Shown piece by piece: positions 1 through 8,520 of a DNA stretch of 64,000 nt (within the stretch, counting starts at the first letter, position 1; every line of letters starts with the position of its first letter). The stretch comes from Ignavibacteriales bacterium (GTDB taxonomy: Bacteria > Bacteroidota > Ignavibacteria > UBA10030), in contig JAPLFQ010000008.1 of the NCBI GenBank assembly GCA_026390595.1, forward strand, positions 62,001 to 126,000. Direction: 5' to 3'. Below the pieces are notes generated by a model, which did no database searches, was not told the origin of the DNA, and saw nothing but the letters and a program-made list of their open reading frames with translations. Both the position numbers and the translations under genes were made by a program.

Positions 1-346
1 ACTTTGTCCTTCGGATGGTGTCGGGGAAGTGCGAATTCCCGCCATCGATAATGATATCGCCGGCATCCAGGTGCGGAATAATCTGCTCGATGAATTCATC
101 GACCGGTTTCCCGGCTTTCACCATGAGCATAACCCGGCGAGGCTTTTTGAGGGAAGCCACGAGCTCGGCGATCGAATGCGCGCCGAGGATCTTCTTTCCC
201 TGAGCACGCCCCTGAATGAAATGATCAACTTTGTCGACGGTCCGGTTAAACACCGCAACTGTAAACCCGCGGCTTTCAATATTCAAGACAAGGTTTTCTC
301 CCATCACCGCCAATCCAACGAGTCCGAAATCAGCTTGTTGTTGCAT
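1..346 (-). CDS. gnd: 6-phosphogluconate dehydrogenase, N-terminal part
   Basis: This gene runs off the left edge, so only about 115 N-terminal codons are visible. The product begins MQQQADFGLVGLAVMGENL, the Rossmann nucleotide-binding start typical of 6-phosphogluconate dehydrogenases, followed by NIESRGF, VFNRT and MVKAGKPVDEFI, then DGGNSHFPDT, the substrate-binding region of the family. The enzyme oxidatively decarboxylates 6-phosphogluconate to ribulose 5-phosphate in the cytoplasm. It is the last visible gene of the long minus-strand run of sugar-acid genes, 23 bases after pdxB. Its position beside a LarA-type epimerase and two PfkB kinases hints that it takes part in uronate use. The ribosome binding site before the ATG is weak. 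Confidence 0.93.
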   Translation of the reverse strand, partial: MQQQADFGLVGLAVMGENLVLNIESRGFTVAVFNRTVDKVDHFIQGRAQGKKILGAHSIAELVASLKKPRRVMLMVKAGKPVDEFIEQIIPHLDAGDIIIDGGNSHFPDTIRRTK

Positions 347-369
347 GCTTTTGCTTTCTGTTGTTGTGT

Positions 370-1497
370 CTAGTGTAGTGTTTTGAATCCTATTGCCTTC
401 ACGATCGGCTCCAGTCCATCGCGTGCATGGAGCAACCTGACGGTGTACGTCGGGAACTCCCTCCGTAACGGATACTCACCGCGCTGCTTCTCAAATGCCG
501 CCGGAAACATCCGGAGTCTGGCATCATCTGTAAGTACGTCATACGTGCGCTTCACGAGACCCGCGACCACGTTCTGCGTGCTCTGGTTGGCGCACTCAAC
601 TTCGAGCGTCGTGCTTGCGGGCAATGGCACTTTTTCAGGGTACCATTCGTGAAGATCCAATCCGAAGAAACGACTGAATGCCTGCACACTCATCGCTGTG
701 CCGTTGGCTTTTCCATCTGCGGAATAGCCGGCAATATGCGGCGTCGCGATTCCAGCGAGGCGAAGAAGATCCGGGTCGATATCGGGTTCATGCTCCCATA
801 CATCCAGCACCGTGTCCTTCATCGGCCTGCTTTTCAGAACCGATTTCAGTGCTTCACCATCCACCACTTCCCCCCGGGACGAATTGATGAGGATGTGATC
901 TTTTCTGAATTTCGCAAGCAGTCGTTCATCCACCATGTGCAGCGTTTTGTCCGGGCCATCGGGATTCAAAGGAACATGAAACGTGACAATATCCGACTGG
1001 TCGATGAGCGTATCGAGCGATACGAAATCCTTTGATCCCTCGTGACGTTCGCGCGGGGGATCGTTCAACAACACTCTCATCCCGAGCGCCTGGCAGAGCT
1101 TCGCCACCTTGCGGCCGACGTTTCCGACACCTACGATGCCGATGGTTTTCTGAGCAAGCTCAAACCGGTGCTGTTCGGCAAGGTGAAAGAGCGCCGCGGC
1201 AACGTACTGCTGGACAGAGGATGCATTGCAGCCGGCGGCGTTCGTCCAGAAAATCTTGTTCGCATTACAGAATGCAGTGTCGATATGATCAAACCCGATT
1301 GTCGCCGAGGCAATAAACCTGACCCGGGTCCCTTCCAGCAATTTCCGTGTGCATTTCGTCCGTGTGCGGACGATCAGCGCGTCGGCATCCCGGATGTCCG
1401 CCTGTCCGATCTCATGCCCCTCGAGATAAAGGACCTCGGCGTGCGGCTCGAGCACTCCCTTGATAAACGGAATGTTCCTATCGATGACAACTTTCAT
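370..1497 (-). CDS. pdxB: Erythronate-4-phosphate dehydrogenase
   Basis: A 375-residue D-2-hydroxyacid dehydrogenase of the PdxB type, which oxidises 4-phosphoerythronate in pyridoxal phosphate synthesis. The NAD-binding motif is GIVGVGNVGRKVAK (about residues 120-133). The catalytic Arg, Glu and His are in SSRGEVVDG, DVWEHEPDID and TPHIAGYSADGKANGT. The last of these is the PdxB signature that separates it from SerA and other paralogues. The C-terminal stretch containing PLRREFPTY resembles the PdxB dimerisation domain. Length agrees with the family (about 380). No other vitamin B6 gene is near; it lies between a LarA-like gene and gnd, so a side role on a sugar acid cannot be excluded, but the sequence says PdxB. 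Confidence 0.9.
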   Translation of the reverse strand: MKVVIDRNIPFIKGVLEPHAEVLYLEGHEIGQADIRDADALIVRTRTKCTRKLLEGTRVRFIASATIGFDHIDTAFCNANKIFWTNAAGCNASSVQQYVAAALFHLAEQHRFELAQKTIGIVGVGNVGRKVAKLCQALGMRVLLNDPPRERHEGSKDFVSLDTLIDQSDIVTFHVPLNPDGPDKTLHMVDERLLAKFRKDHILINSSRGEVVDGEALKSVLKSRPMKDTVLDVWEHEPDIDPDLLRLAGIATPHIAGYSADGKANGTAMSVQAFSRFFGLDLHEWYPEKVPLPASTTLEVECANQSTQNVVAGLVKRTYDVLTDDARLRMFPAAFEKQRGEYPLRREFPTYTVRLLHARDGLEPIVKAIGFKTLH

Positions 1498-1551
1498 TCG
1501 ATTCGTTCGGTGAGATACTGTGAAGGCTGACGTGGAACGATGCTCCCTCTG

Positions 1552-2823
1552 CTATCGAAATCGATCCCGGTGAGCCCAAAGCCCCAATGCGGGATTTGAG
1601 ACAAAGAATACTTTCTCGCCATCGGGCATTGTGTTGAATCCTTCGCTCAGCGTGCCCGGGTTGTACTTCGCCATCATCGTGTTCAAATCGGCGTAGTGGA
1701 AGTTGACGCTCTCAATTTCCTGTTTCGTGAGATGTCCCGGGCAGTACGTGATCGAGAAACGTCCCTCAGACGAGCCGTGGATGAGGTGGGCAGCAGCACT
1801 CAGGTTATGTTTCAGATCTTCCGTGCTCTCTACATACCGCAACACTTCAGGGGTGGTCACATATCCGTACTTGCGTATAAGGACATCGATCTGCTTGTCC
1901 TCGCCAAATTCTTTCAGGCCGGGGGCCAACACGATGAGTTCCCCCCCATCGGCGATTGCCATCCTGGTCCGATACACACTTTTATTGCCGAGCCACGTGC
2001 TCTTAAATTCAGACGGATCCAGGTATACCACCACTTTCCTGAGCGGTTCGTCAAGTATCTGGAAATTCACCTTCAGGGATAGCGCCGCTGCCTGGTGGAA
2101 GCACTCCGCATCGTCTCCGACAAACAAGCCCCGCACTTTCAGCTGACCGTCTGCCCCTCGTGCGACCACAGTCAGTACATACACGATCGGCAGGTGTTGT
2201 GCAAAATTCTCGGACGCGTAGTTGAGCACTCTCCGCACGGGGGTGTCGGCACGCCCCATCATCCGTTCCATCCCATAGACCGCGCCGAGGAAATGACTCT
2301 TGTTGATGCCTTCCTGCCCGCCGGTTCCAACAAAAATATTCTTGTTGTGGCCTGCCATGCCCACCACCTCGTGGGGCACAATCTGTCCGACCGAAAGAAT
2401 CAGATCAAACCCGCCCTCCACAAGCAGCTTGTTAACCTGCGCTTTCCAGGAATAGCTGAGTTTCCCCTCAGACTGCTGCCGGATAAACTCTGCGGGGACC
2501 TCTCCAAGCGTCACAATGTCATTTCGCCAATCGTGGATCCGGAAGAGTCCGAGAGGGGTCTCACCGAACATCGACCGTATATCCTTCTCCTGCATGGGCG
2601 AATGAGTGCCGAGAGCAGGAAGAATATCCGTGAGCCGTTCCCTGTAATACTCCCAGGCAAGACGGGTCAGGATGCCGGCATGAGAATGAAACCGCGTGTA
2701 ATCCGGCGGAATGGCCAGAACTTTCTTCCTAGCTCCCAGTTTCCCGAGCGCCTCTTGTAGTCCGGCCCTCAGATCCTCCTCACGGAGGACATCATCCTCG
2801 GATCCTCTATGATAGAATACCAT
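1552..2823 (-). CDS. LarA-family (lactate racemase-like) nickel-pincer 2-hydroxyacid racemase/epimerase
   Basis: A 423-residue member of the LarA superfamily (DUF2088 N-terminal domain). LarA enzymes use a nickel-pincer nucleotide to racemise or epimerise the C2 carbon of 2-hydroxyacids. Residues matching the family's functional positions are visible: D41 and R44 in DYTR, H74 in GTHSP, H151 in VPHEVVG, K161 in HNKNIF (the lysine that holds the cofactor) and H177 in KSHFLG. The start has a GGAGAA ribosome binding site. It lies 14 bases after a KdgK-like kinase and before pdxB and gnd. D-gluconate 2-epimerase is a described activity in this superfamily, so mannonate/gluconate interconversion is a reasonable guess from context. 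The cofactor genes larB, larC and larE are not in the window. Confidence 0.8.
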   Translation of the reverse strand: MVFYHRGSEDDVLREEDLRAGLQEALGKLGARKKVLAIPPDYTRFHSHAGILTRLAWEYYRERLTDILPALGTHSPMQEKDIRSMFGETPLGLFRIHDWRNDIVTLGEVPAEFIRQQSEGKLSYSWKAQVNKLLVEGGFDLILSVGQIVPHEVVGMAGHNKNIFVGTGGQEGINKSHFLGAVYGMERMMGRADTPVRRVLNYASENFAQHLPIVYVLTVVARGADGQLKVRGLFVGDDAECFHQAAALSLKVNFQILDEPLRKVVVYLDPSEFKSTWLGNKSVYRTRMAIADGGELIVLAPGLKEFGEDKQIDVLIRKYGYVTTPEVLRYVESTEDLKHNLSAAAHLIHGSSEGRFSITYCPGHLTKQEIESVNFHYADLNTMMAKYNPGTLSEGFNTMPDGEKVFFVSNPALGLWAHRDRFR

Positions 2824-2837
2824 GGTTCTCCGTCGAA

Positions 2838-3923
2838 CTACCGTTTGATCCTTGCGGAACCCCCGCCCATCACGTGTTTGATTTCTTCCATGGTGACCAT
2901 GCTCGTATCACCGCGGGTGGATTGCAGCAGCGCACCGTGCGCCGCACCCATCTCCACGCACTCCTGGGGCGCCATGTCATGCAACAAGCCGTACACAAAT
3001 CCGCTGCAGAACCCGTCACCGCCGCCGACTCTGTCTTCAATTTCGAGGTTCTCGTACTTCCGCGATTGATAGAAGACACCGTCATAATACATGATGGCAG
3101 ACCAGTTGTTGACGAGGCCGCTCACGACCTCACGAAGCGTGGTCCCCACAGCTTGTATGTGCGGGTACGCGCGTACCACCTGCTGCACCATTTTCTTGTA
3201 CCCATCGATCGGCAGCTGTTTCAGGTGTTCATCTGTTCCTTCCACCTGGAACCCGAGAACTTGCTGGAAATCTTCTTCGTTGCCGATGAGCACGTCGATG
3301 AACGGCATCAGTTTCTTTGTTTCGTCGATCGCTTTCTTCGACGACCAGAGCTTGCTACGGAAGTTGAGGTCGTAGCTCACGATGGTGCCGGCTTCGTGCG
3401 CTGCCTTCATCGATTCGAACGCCACGGCTGCGCAGTTGTCGCTGAGGGCGGTGAAAATTCCCCCGGTGTGAAACCACCGGACTTTCCGTTGTTGAAAGAT
3501 CCGTTTCCAGTCCACGTCACCGGATTTCATGTGGGCCACCGCTGTGTGGCCGCGATCGTAGAGCGTCACACTCGCACGCACGCCAATGCCAACCTCTGTG
3601 AAGTTGAGTCCGATCCGGTCAGTGCGGCCCGACCCGTCATACGGCACCCAGATGACTTCGCTGAGATCCATGCCACTCGTGCGAGCGTGATTTTGAATGA
3701 AGTGACCGAGCGGATTGTCCACGAGACGTGATATCCAACTCGTTCTCATCCCGTAGCGCGAAAGAGCGTACGCAACGTTGTATTCTCCCCCTCCGGCGTA
3801 TGCTTCAAAGACCGGAGTGATCTCGATGCGCTGATGTCCGGGTGGACTCAATCGAATCATGCACTCCCCCAATGCGAGGAGATCGAACTCAGTGCTGGAT
3901 GCTACGAGTACTTTCACGCCCAT
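2838..3923 (-). CDS. kdgK: PfkB-family 2-keto-3-deoxygluconate kinase (paralogue 1)
   Basis: A 361-residue PfkB-family kinase, expected to phosphorylate 2-keto-3-deoxygluconate at O6. The N-terminal GGGEYNVAYAL and the C-terminal RVGGGDGFCSGFVYGL are PfkB signatures; the Asp of GGGD is the catalytic base. DLNFRSKLW and GNEEDFQQVLG are typical of KDG kinases. It is longer than E. coli KdgK (309) through insertions, as in the second copy at 8521-9603, with which it shares WFHTGGIF/WFHSGGIF, DLNFR and the GGSARI ending. An AAGG ribosome binding site precedes the ATG. It is flanked by hppA and the LarA-like gene. Which of the two paralogues uses KDG and which might use another sugar acid, such as gluconate, cannot be told from sequence. 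Confidence 0.85.
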   Translation of the reverse strand: MGVKVLVASSTEFDLLALGECMIRLSPPGHQRIEITPVFEAYAGGGEYNVAYALSRYGMRTSWISRLVDNPLGHFIQNHARTSGMDLSEVIWVPYDGSGRTDRIGLNFTEVGIGVRASVTLYDRGHTAVAHMKSGDVDWKRIFQQRKVRWFHTGGIFTALSDNCAAVAFESMKAAHEAGTIVSYDLNFRSKLWSSKKAIDETKKLMPFIDVLIGNEEDFQQVLGFQVEGTDEHLKQLPIDGYKKMVQQVVRAYPHIQAVGTTLREVVSGLVNNWSAIMYYDGVFYQSRKYENLEIEDRVGGGDGFCSGFVYGLLHDMAPQECVEMGAAHGALLQSTRGDTSMVTMEEIKHVMGGGSARIKR

Positions 3924-3968
3924 TGATGGACCTTCCCGTTACGGTTATGTGGTGTTGCTCCTGACTTC

Positions 3969-6575
3969 TTACCGGGTTTTTCTGCCCTTCTTTGCGGGTT
4001 TCGCTTTCGTTTCAAAATCCGTGATCTCGGTCCCTTCCCGCTTGCTCTGCCAGACTGCCCACGCAATTGCCAACGCACACAGCAGCGCCGCCATCCCACC
4101 GATCGTCTTCATCGCCCATTCCGTTCCGGGCGCTGCAAGCTTCGGCGCAATTACGTTGTATTGGAGCACCAGTCCCAATGCAAGCAAGCTGACCATGTTC
4201 ATGACCTTGATCAGTGGATTCACGGCCGGACCTGCAGTGTCCTTCAGCGGATCACCGACTGTATCACCGGTGACTGCTGCCTTGTGCGCGTCGGATCCCT
4301 TGCCGCCGTAGATGCCGTCTTCAATCAGCTTCTTTGCATTGTCCCAGGCACCGCCAGCGTTCGACATAAAGACAGCGAGGAGCTGACCGGTGAGGATCAT
4401 GCCGGCCAGAAATCCTCCCAACGCATACGGTCCAAGCAGGAATCCCACAAGCAAAGGAGCCATGATTGCGAGAAATCCCGGACCGATGAGTTCTTTCTGT
4501 GCCGTGTTGGTGCAAATATCAACCACGCGGCCGTAGTCCGGTTTCTTCGTGCCTTCCCAGATCTCAGGATCGCGGAACTGCTCGCGGCATTCGCGGACGA
4601 TATCGAACGCTGCGCGCCCCACAGCACGTATGAGCATGCTGCTGAACAGGAATGGAACGGCGCCGCCGATGAGGAACCCGATGAAGACCATGGGATCAGC
4701 GACGGTGAGCTTTCCGGCTTCGATAAGGTACTGCGCTGTTGTCATCTCACTGATCTTGTCTTCACTTCCCACCGCGATCACCGCGATGAAGCTTGCAAAG
4801 AGCGAGACGGCGGCGATGACTGCGGAACCGATTGCGATCCCTTTGGTCTCCGCTTTTGTTGTGTTCCCGACAGCGTCAAGGTCGGCAAGGATCTGTCGGG
4901 CGCGCTTGTAACTTCCCGGGTTCGCCGCTTCCATCTCCTTCGGTTCATATCCCATCTCTCCGATGCCGTTGGCGTTGTCGGCCACAGGTCCGAACACGTC
5001 CATCGAGATCGTGTTCCCGGTGAGCGTCAACATGCCGATACCCGTCATTGCGATGCCGTAGGCGACAAACAGCGGCGGAGTGCCCGCATAGACGAGGACG
5101 GAAAGCATGATCGCAGTCGCAATCACGATGATCGTTGCCACCGTGCTCTCGTATCCGACCGCAAATCCCTGAATGATGTTTGTGGCGTGACCGGTTGTGC
5201 AGGCTTTCGCCAGACTCTTCACCGGAGCGTGCGCCGTGTGCGTATAGTAACTGGTGACCTTGTTCAGCGCGACCGCAAGGAAGACGCCGATGAGACAGGT
5301 CCATGCCGGTCGCAGATCGAGGCCTGGAATTCCCCACGATGAAATCGTCGAAAGGGCTCCCGGATCGCCATTGGGGAAACCAGCGGCGGCTGTTGGATTC
5401 AGCAGTAGATAGGCCGCGTCGAAATGGAGATAGAAATACCCCAGGACGAAGAACCCGACCACGCTGATCACCGATCCGATCCAGAATCCGCGATGAACGC
5501 TCTTGAGTGCTTTGTCTGATGCATCATGTTCCCCGGCCCGGACGGTGTAGGTGCTGATGATGGACCCGAGGACGCCGATGCCGCGGACAAGAAGCGGGAA
5601 GATAACTCCTTTGTGCCCGAACGTTGCCATTCCAAGAATCATGGCAGCGACAATGGTGACTTCATAACTCTCGAAAATATCGGCAGCCATGCCGGCGCAG
5701 TCTCCGACGTTGTCGCCGACGTTGTCCGCGATGGTCGCCGCGTTGCGCGGATCGTCTTCCGGAAGATCTTTTTCGATTTTCCCGACAAGGTCCGCTCCAA
5801 CGTCAGCCGCTTTTGTGTAGATGCCGCCGCCGACGCGCATGAAGAGAGCAAGAAGCGTTCCGCCGAATCCAAATCCCAGCAACGCTTCATACGCCTTGTC
5901 ACCGAAGATCAGGAAAATGATCGTGCCGCCCAGCAACCCCAACCCGTCGGTGAGCATTCCCGTCACAGTCCCGGTGCGGTAACCGAGCTGCATTGCTTTT
6001 CCATAGCCGTGCATCGCCGCTGCTGCAACGCGGAGGTTTCCGGTCGTGGCAAGACGCATGCCCACAAATCCCACCGTCCAACTGAAGAGCGCTCCCACGA
6101 GGAAAGCGAACGCCCGCCCCCATCGGAAAGCCTCTACGGCACCGGTGTATGTAATAAACAACAGAACGGTAATGAGGATAATCAGCGGACCGATTCGCTT
6201 GAACTGGGCGCCAAGGTATGCGTTCGCCCCTTCGCGAACCGCAGCCGCGATTTCCTTCATCTTGTCCGTGCCGGAATCAGCAGCGTTCACCTGCCTCATG
6301 AGGAGAAGTGCGTAAAAAAGTCCCGCAACGGCGATCCCAAGAACCGACAGGAGGCTGAAGATCTCCATCGGTGAATACTTCGGATCGCTGAAGAGTGAAA
6401 AAGCTTCAAAGTGATGGGTTTCAGTGGCGACCGTAACGACTTTCGTGCTGTCCTGACTATAGCCAATCTGCCAGATGTACACAGCGGCAAATACTACCAT
6501 CATCAAGAACAGGTACGCCCGTCGGACGGCCTCAGATTTAAAGTATCTTCTTATCGATTTCATTGTTAAGACCAT
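3969..6575 (-). CDS. hppA: Membrane-bound proton-translocating pyrophosphatase, K+-independent type
   Basis: An 868-residue integral membrane pyrophosphatase with about 16 hydrophobic segments. It hydrolyses PPi and pumps ions out of the cytoplasm. The substrate site is unmistakable: GGGIYTKAADVGADLVGK followed by DDPRNAATIADNVGDNVGD, and near the C terminus DNAKK and GDTVGDPLKDTAGPA. At the position that fixes potassium dependence the protein reads GNTTKA; a lysine there marks the K+-independent, proton-pumping class, whereas K+-dependent enzymes have alanine. The N terminus is extended compared with common 660-770 residue forms, with an extra hydrophobic segment (about 20-40) and a polar loop. 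The start could also be the Met at codon 5. It sits oddly inside the sugar-acid gene run. Confidence 0.96.
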   Translation of the reverse strand: MVLTMKSIRRYFKSEAVRRAYLFLMMVVFAAVYIWQIGYSQDSTKVVTVATETHHFEAFSLFSDPKYSPMEIFSLLSVLGIAVAGLFYALLLMRQVNAADSGTDKMKEIAAAVREGANAYLGAQFKRIGPLIILITVLLFITYTGAVEAFRWGRAFAFLVGALFSWTVGFVGMRLATTGNLRVAAAAMHGYGKAMQLGYRTGTVTGMLTDGLGLLGGTIIFLIFGDKAYEALLGFGFGGTLLALFMRVGGGIYTKAADVGADLVGKIEKDLPEDDPRNAATIADNVGDNVGDCAGMAADIFESYEVTIVAAMILGMATFGHKGVIFPLLVRGIGVLGSIISTYTVRAGEHDASDKALKSVHRGFWIGSVISVVGFFVLGYFYLHFDAAYLLLNPTAAAGFPNGDPGALSTISSWGIPGLDLRPAWTCLIGVFLAVALNKVTSYYTHTAHAPVKSLAKACTTGHATNIIQGFAVGYESTVATIIVIATAIMLSVLVYAGTPPLFVAYGIAMTGIGMLTLTGNTISMDVFGPVADNANGIGEMGYEPKEMEAANPGSYKRARQILADLDAVGNTTKAETKGIAIGSAVIAAVSLFASFIAVIAVGSEDKISEMTTAQYLIEAGKLTVADPMVFIGFLIGGAVPFLFSSMLIRAVGRAAFDIVRECREQFRDPEIWEGTKKPDYGRVVDICTNTAQKELIGPGFLAIMAPLLVGFLLGPYALGGFLAGMILTGQLLAVFMSNAGGAWDNAKKLIEDGIYGGKGSDAHKAAVTGDTVGDPLKDTAGPAVNPLIKVMNMVSLLALGLVLQYNVIAPKLAAPGTEWAMKTIGGMAALLCALAIAWAVWQSKREGTEITDFETKAKPAKKGRKTR

Positions 6576-6734
6576 TTCTCGTTAGGATGCTTGTGTATGT
6601 CCGTTGGTACGATTATTCCCTGACAACGCAGCATCGCTGTGTGCCCCGATCGAAACCGGACCAATCACGAACGGTTGCTGTCGCCATGGGTTTGTGCGGT
6701 GAACAAGAATGTAATCCTTTCAAGAGACCCGTGA
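6576..6734. other. Intergenic region upstream of hppA
   Basis: A 159-base gap before the hppA start. I see no convincing promoter, terminator or repeat. It is one of the larger gaps in this minus-strand run, so an internal promoter is possible but not visible. Confidence 0.3.
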
Positions 6735-7508
6735 TTACGAAACGAGGCTCTCCGAAGCTGATCTCCACCATTTCGCGTATTCAACTTCAAGGATGCGGCG
6801 ATCAGGGAATTCGTAGAACTTCAGGCCGGTCTGATCTCCCAGGAAGAATCCGCGACGGATCGTCCGGAAAAATGCGTGGTGACGGGGGGACCGTGAAACC
6901 GTCTTGGTCTTCTTGTCACTCCCTTTTTCCAGATCGTTGACACAGTCGATCAGGTGAAGGGGATCCGGATAAGGGAGATACCCCGCGAGCTTTCCGTGTT
7001 CATCCCGGTCGAGGAGCATATCGACGAAGAAGAGCCGCGGGACGCTGACCGGATTCTTCGGGTCGGTCATGAATTTCACAAATCCTGACGGCGGGAGCGC
7101 CGAAACGACGAGCGGGTAGACGGGACAGAGTTCTTCATAGAGATTTGACCCGGATTTCTCAGCCTTCGCATCGTAGGGGGAAGAATCGAGCGACAGGACG
7201 CGTCCATCAGCAGTGCAGAGATGGAGTTTCCCGAACGCTGAGAGAGGGAGATGCTCAAGGACTCTGTACACAGAGATGTATTTGCTGCGCTTCGGACTGC
7301 CATCCAGGTGCGGTGTGCACCGTTGCGCGATGTCGTCCATCTTGAAATGATCATTTTTCAACGTTGGATCTATCTCGAAGAACAGTACATTGCCGCGTGC
7401 ATTCTTCTGAGTACCCATCGCCATGTAGCGACCGAACGCTTCAGGCTCAAGGTGTGATGCCACCAGTGCTTCAAAACGATAACAGAGCATGTACAAGTGT
7501 ATGTTCAT
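6735..7508 (-). CDS. Uncharacterised protein, tandem paralogue A
   Basis: A 257-residue cytoplasmic-looking protein with no signal peptide or membrane segment. I do not recognise the family. It is clearly a paralogue of the next gene (7625-8416): both begin with HLYM and ALVAS.L.P, and share PH.DG.PK..K.IS.Y.VLEH in the middle, KKTKT.S near residue 200 and an aromatic WWR close to the C terminus. The shared blocks run the whole length, so this is a full gene duplication. It lies between hppA and the sugar-acid kinase in the same orientation. The ribosome binding site GGAGG precedes the ATG. No catalytic motif stands out. Confidence 0.7.
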   Translation of the reverse strand: MNIHLYMLCYRFEALVASHLEPEAFGRYMAMGTQKNARGNVLFFEIDPTLKNDHFKMDDIAQRCTPHLDGSPKRSKYISVYRVLEHLPLSAFGKLHLCTADGRVLSLDSSPYDAKAEKSGSNLYEELCPVYPLVVSALPPSGFVKFMTDPKNPVSVPRLFFVDMLLDRDEHGKLAGYLPYPDPLHLIDCVNDLEKGSDKKTKTVSRSPRHHAFFRTIRRGFFLGDQTGLKFYEFPDRRILEVEYAKWWRSASESLVS

Positions 7509-7624
7509 AACAACCTCCGGAACTAACCGACCTCCTTGGTCGTACAGCTTTGTGAACGATGATTAAGGGTACAGCAAAATCGACCGGTGGTTCGCCGAAA
7601 CCGTACGCCACCGTTCCAGTGCAT

Positions 7625-8416
7625 TTACCGGACAAATCTCCACCAATCGTAATACTTGTTTTCCAGATCGGAGTGCGACGGCATGGGATAAAACAACAAC
7701 TCGCCGGGCGCAGCAAACCAGAATCCATGCTTGATCAGCGCATACGATGCTTCCACGAGTGTCGTGCTCAGGCTGATGGTCTTCGTTTTCTTGGATGGTT
7801 CTGCCTGCAATTCCAGGAGAAAATCATAAATGCGGGCCGGGTTGGTCTCCGGGATCGGCGAGGACATAATCTCACGATTCTTGTTCCTCTCCATGAATTC
7901 AGCAACATTGAAATCATATTGCGTGAAGCAGATCTTTGGCGCCCCCTTTGACTTCGTTTCGGTGGTAATGTATTTCCCGAACGAACGCTGATCCAGCGTC
8001 GATGCTACGAGATTGGTGAGTGGAGTCATTTCCTGATAGATGCGCACCAGTCCGGGCTCGTTCACAGCATCGTACGGCTTTGCCGTGAGTTCCAGCGACT
8101 TACCGTTCGCCGTGACCAGGTACAGATTTTTCATCGCTTTCAGGTCAACGTGCTCCAGGACGGCGTAGGAAGAGATGAATTTGGTTTTCTTTGGATGGCC
8201 GTCGGGGTGCGGAACCGTCAGAGCAAGGTAGTGATCGATATCAAAGTAGGGGTTCCGGAAGTTGATATCGATCTCCGCAAAGATCACTTTTCCTTTATAG
8301 TGCTTGGCGCTGCCGATGGTGTAATGCTCGGCGAATTCGGTCGGCTTCAACTGAGAAGCGACAAGCGCATTAATGGGGAAAACGATCATATACAGATGTT
8401 TATCGTGCTCAGCCAT
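7625..8416 (-). CDS. Uncharacterised protein, tandem paralogue B
   Basis: A 263-residue protein homologous over its full length to the product of 6735-7508. Conserved blocks are HLYM near the N terminus, VPHPDGHPKKTKFIS with YAVLEH after it, KKTKT and the final YYDWWRF. It is soluble in appearance, with no signal peptide. The start follows an AGGAAAG ribosome binding site. I cannot assign a function. Being placed between a sugar-acid kinase and hppA inside the uronate island is the only functional hint, and it is weak. Confidence 0.7.
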   Translation of the reverse strand: MAEHDKHLYMIVFPINALVASQLKPTEFAEHYTIGSAKHYKGKVIFAEIDINFRNPYFDIDHYLALTVPHPDGHPKKTKFISSYAVLEHVDLKAMKNLYLVTANGKSLELTAKPYDAVNEPGLVRIYQEMTPLTNLVASTLDQRSFGKYITTETKSKGAPKICFTQYDFNVAEFMERNKNREIMSSPIPETNPARIYDFLLELQAEPSKKTKTISLSTTLVEASYALIKHGFWFAAPGELLFYPMPSHSDLENKYYDWWRFVR

Positions 8417-8520
8417 TATCTTTCCTCCGCATTGCGTATGTGATCATGTATGGAAATCAAACGTAAGTTCAATGTTCGGGAAACAGTCCTGGTCATCGCA
8501 GCCTTCAGTGCGAGGCCGCA

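Noticed and set aside
4161-5342. 393-codon plus-strand open frame
   Set aside because: It is antisense to hppA, rich in His, Arg, Asp and Cys with no family features; a shadow of the real gene.
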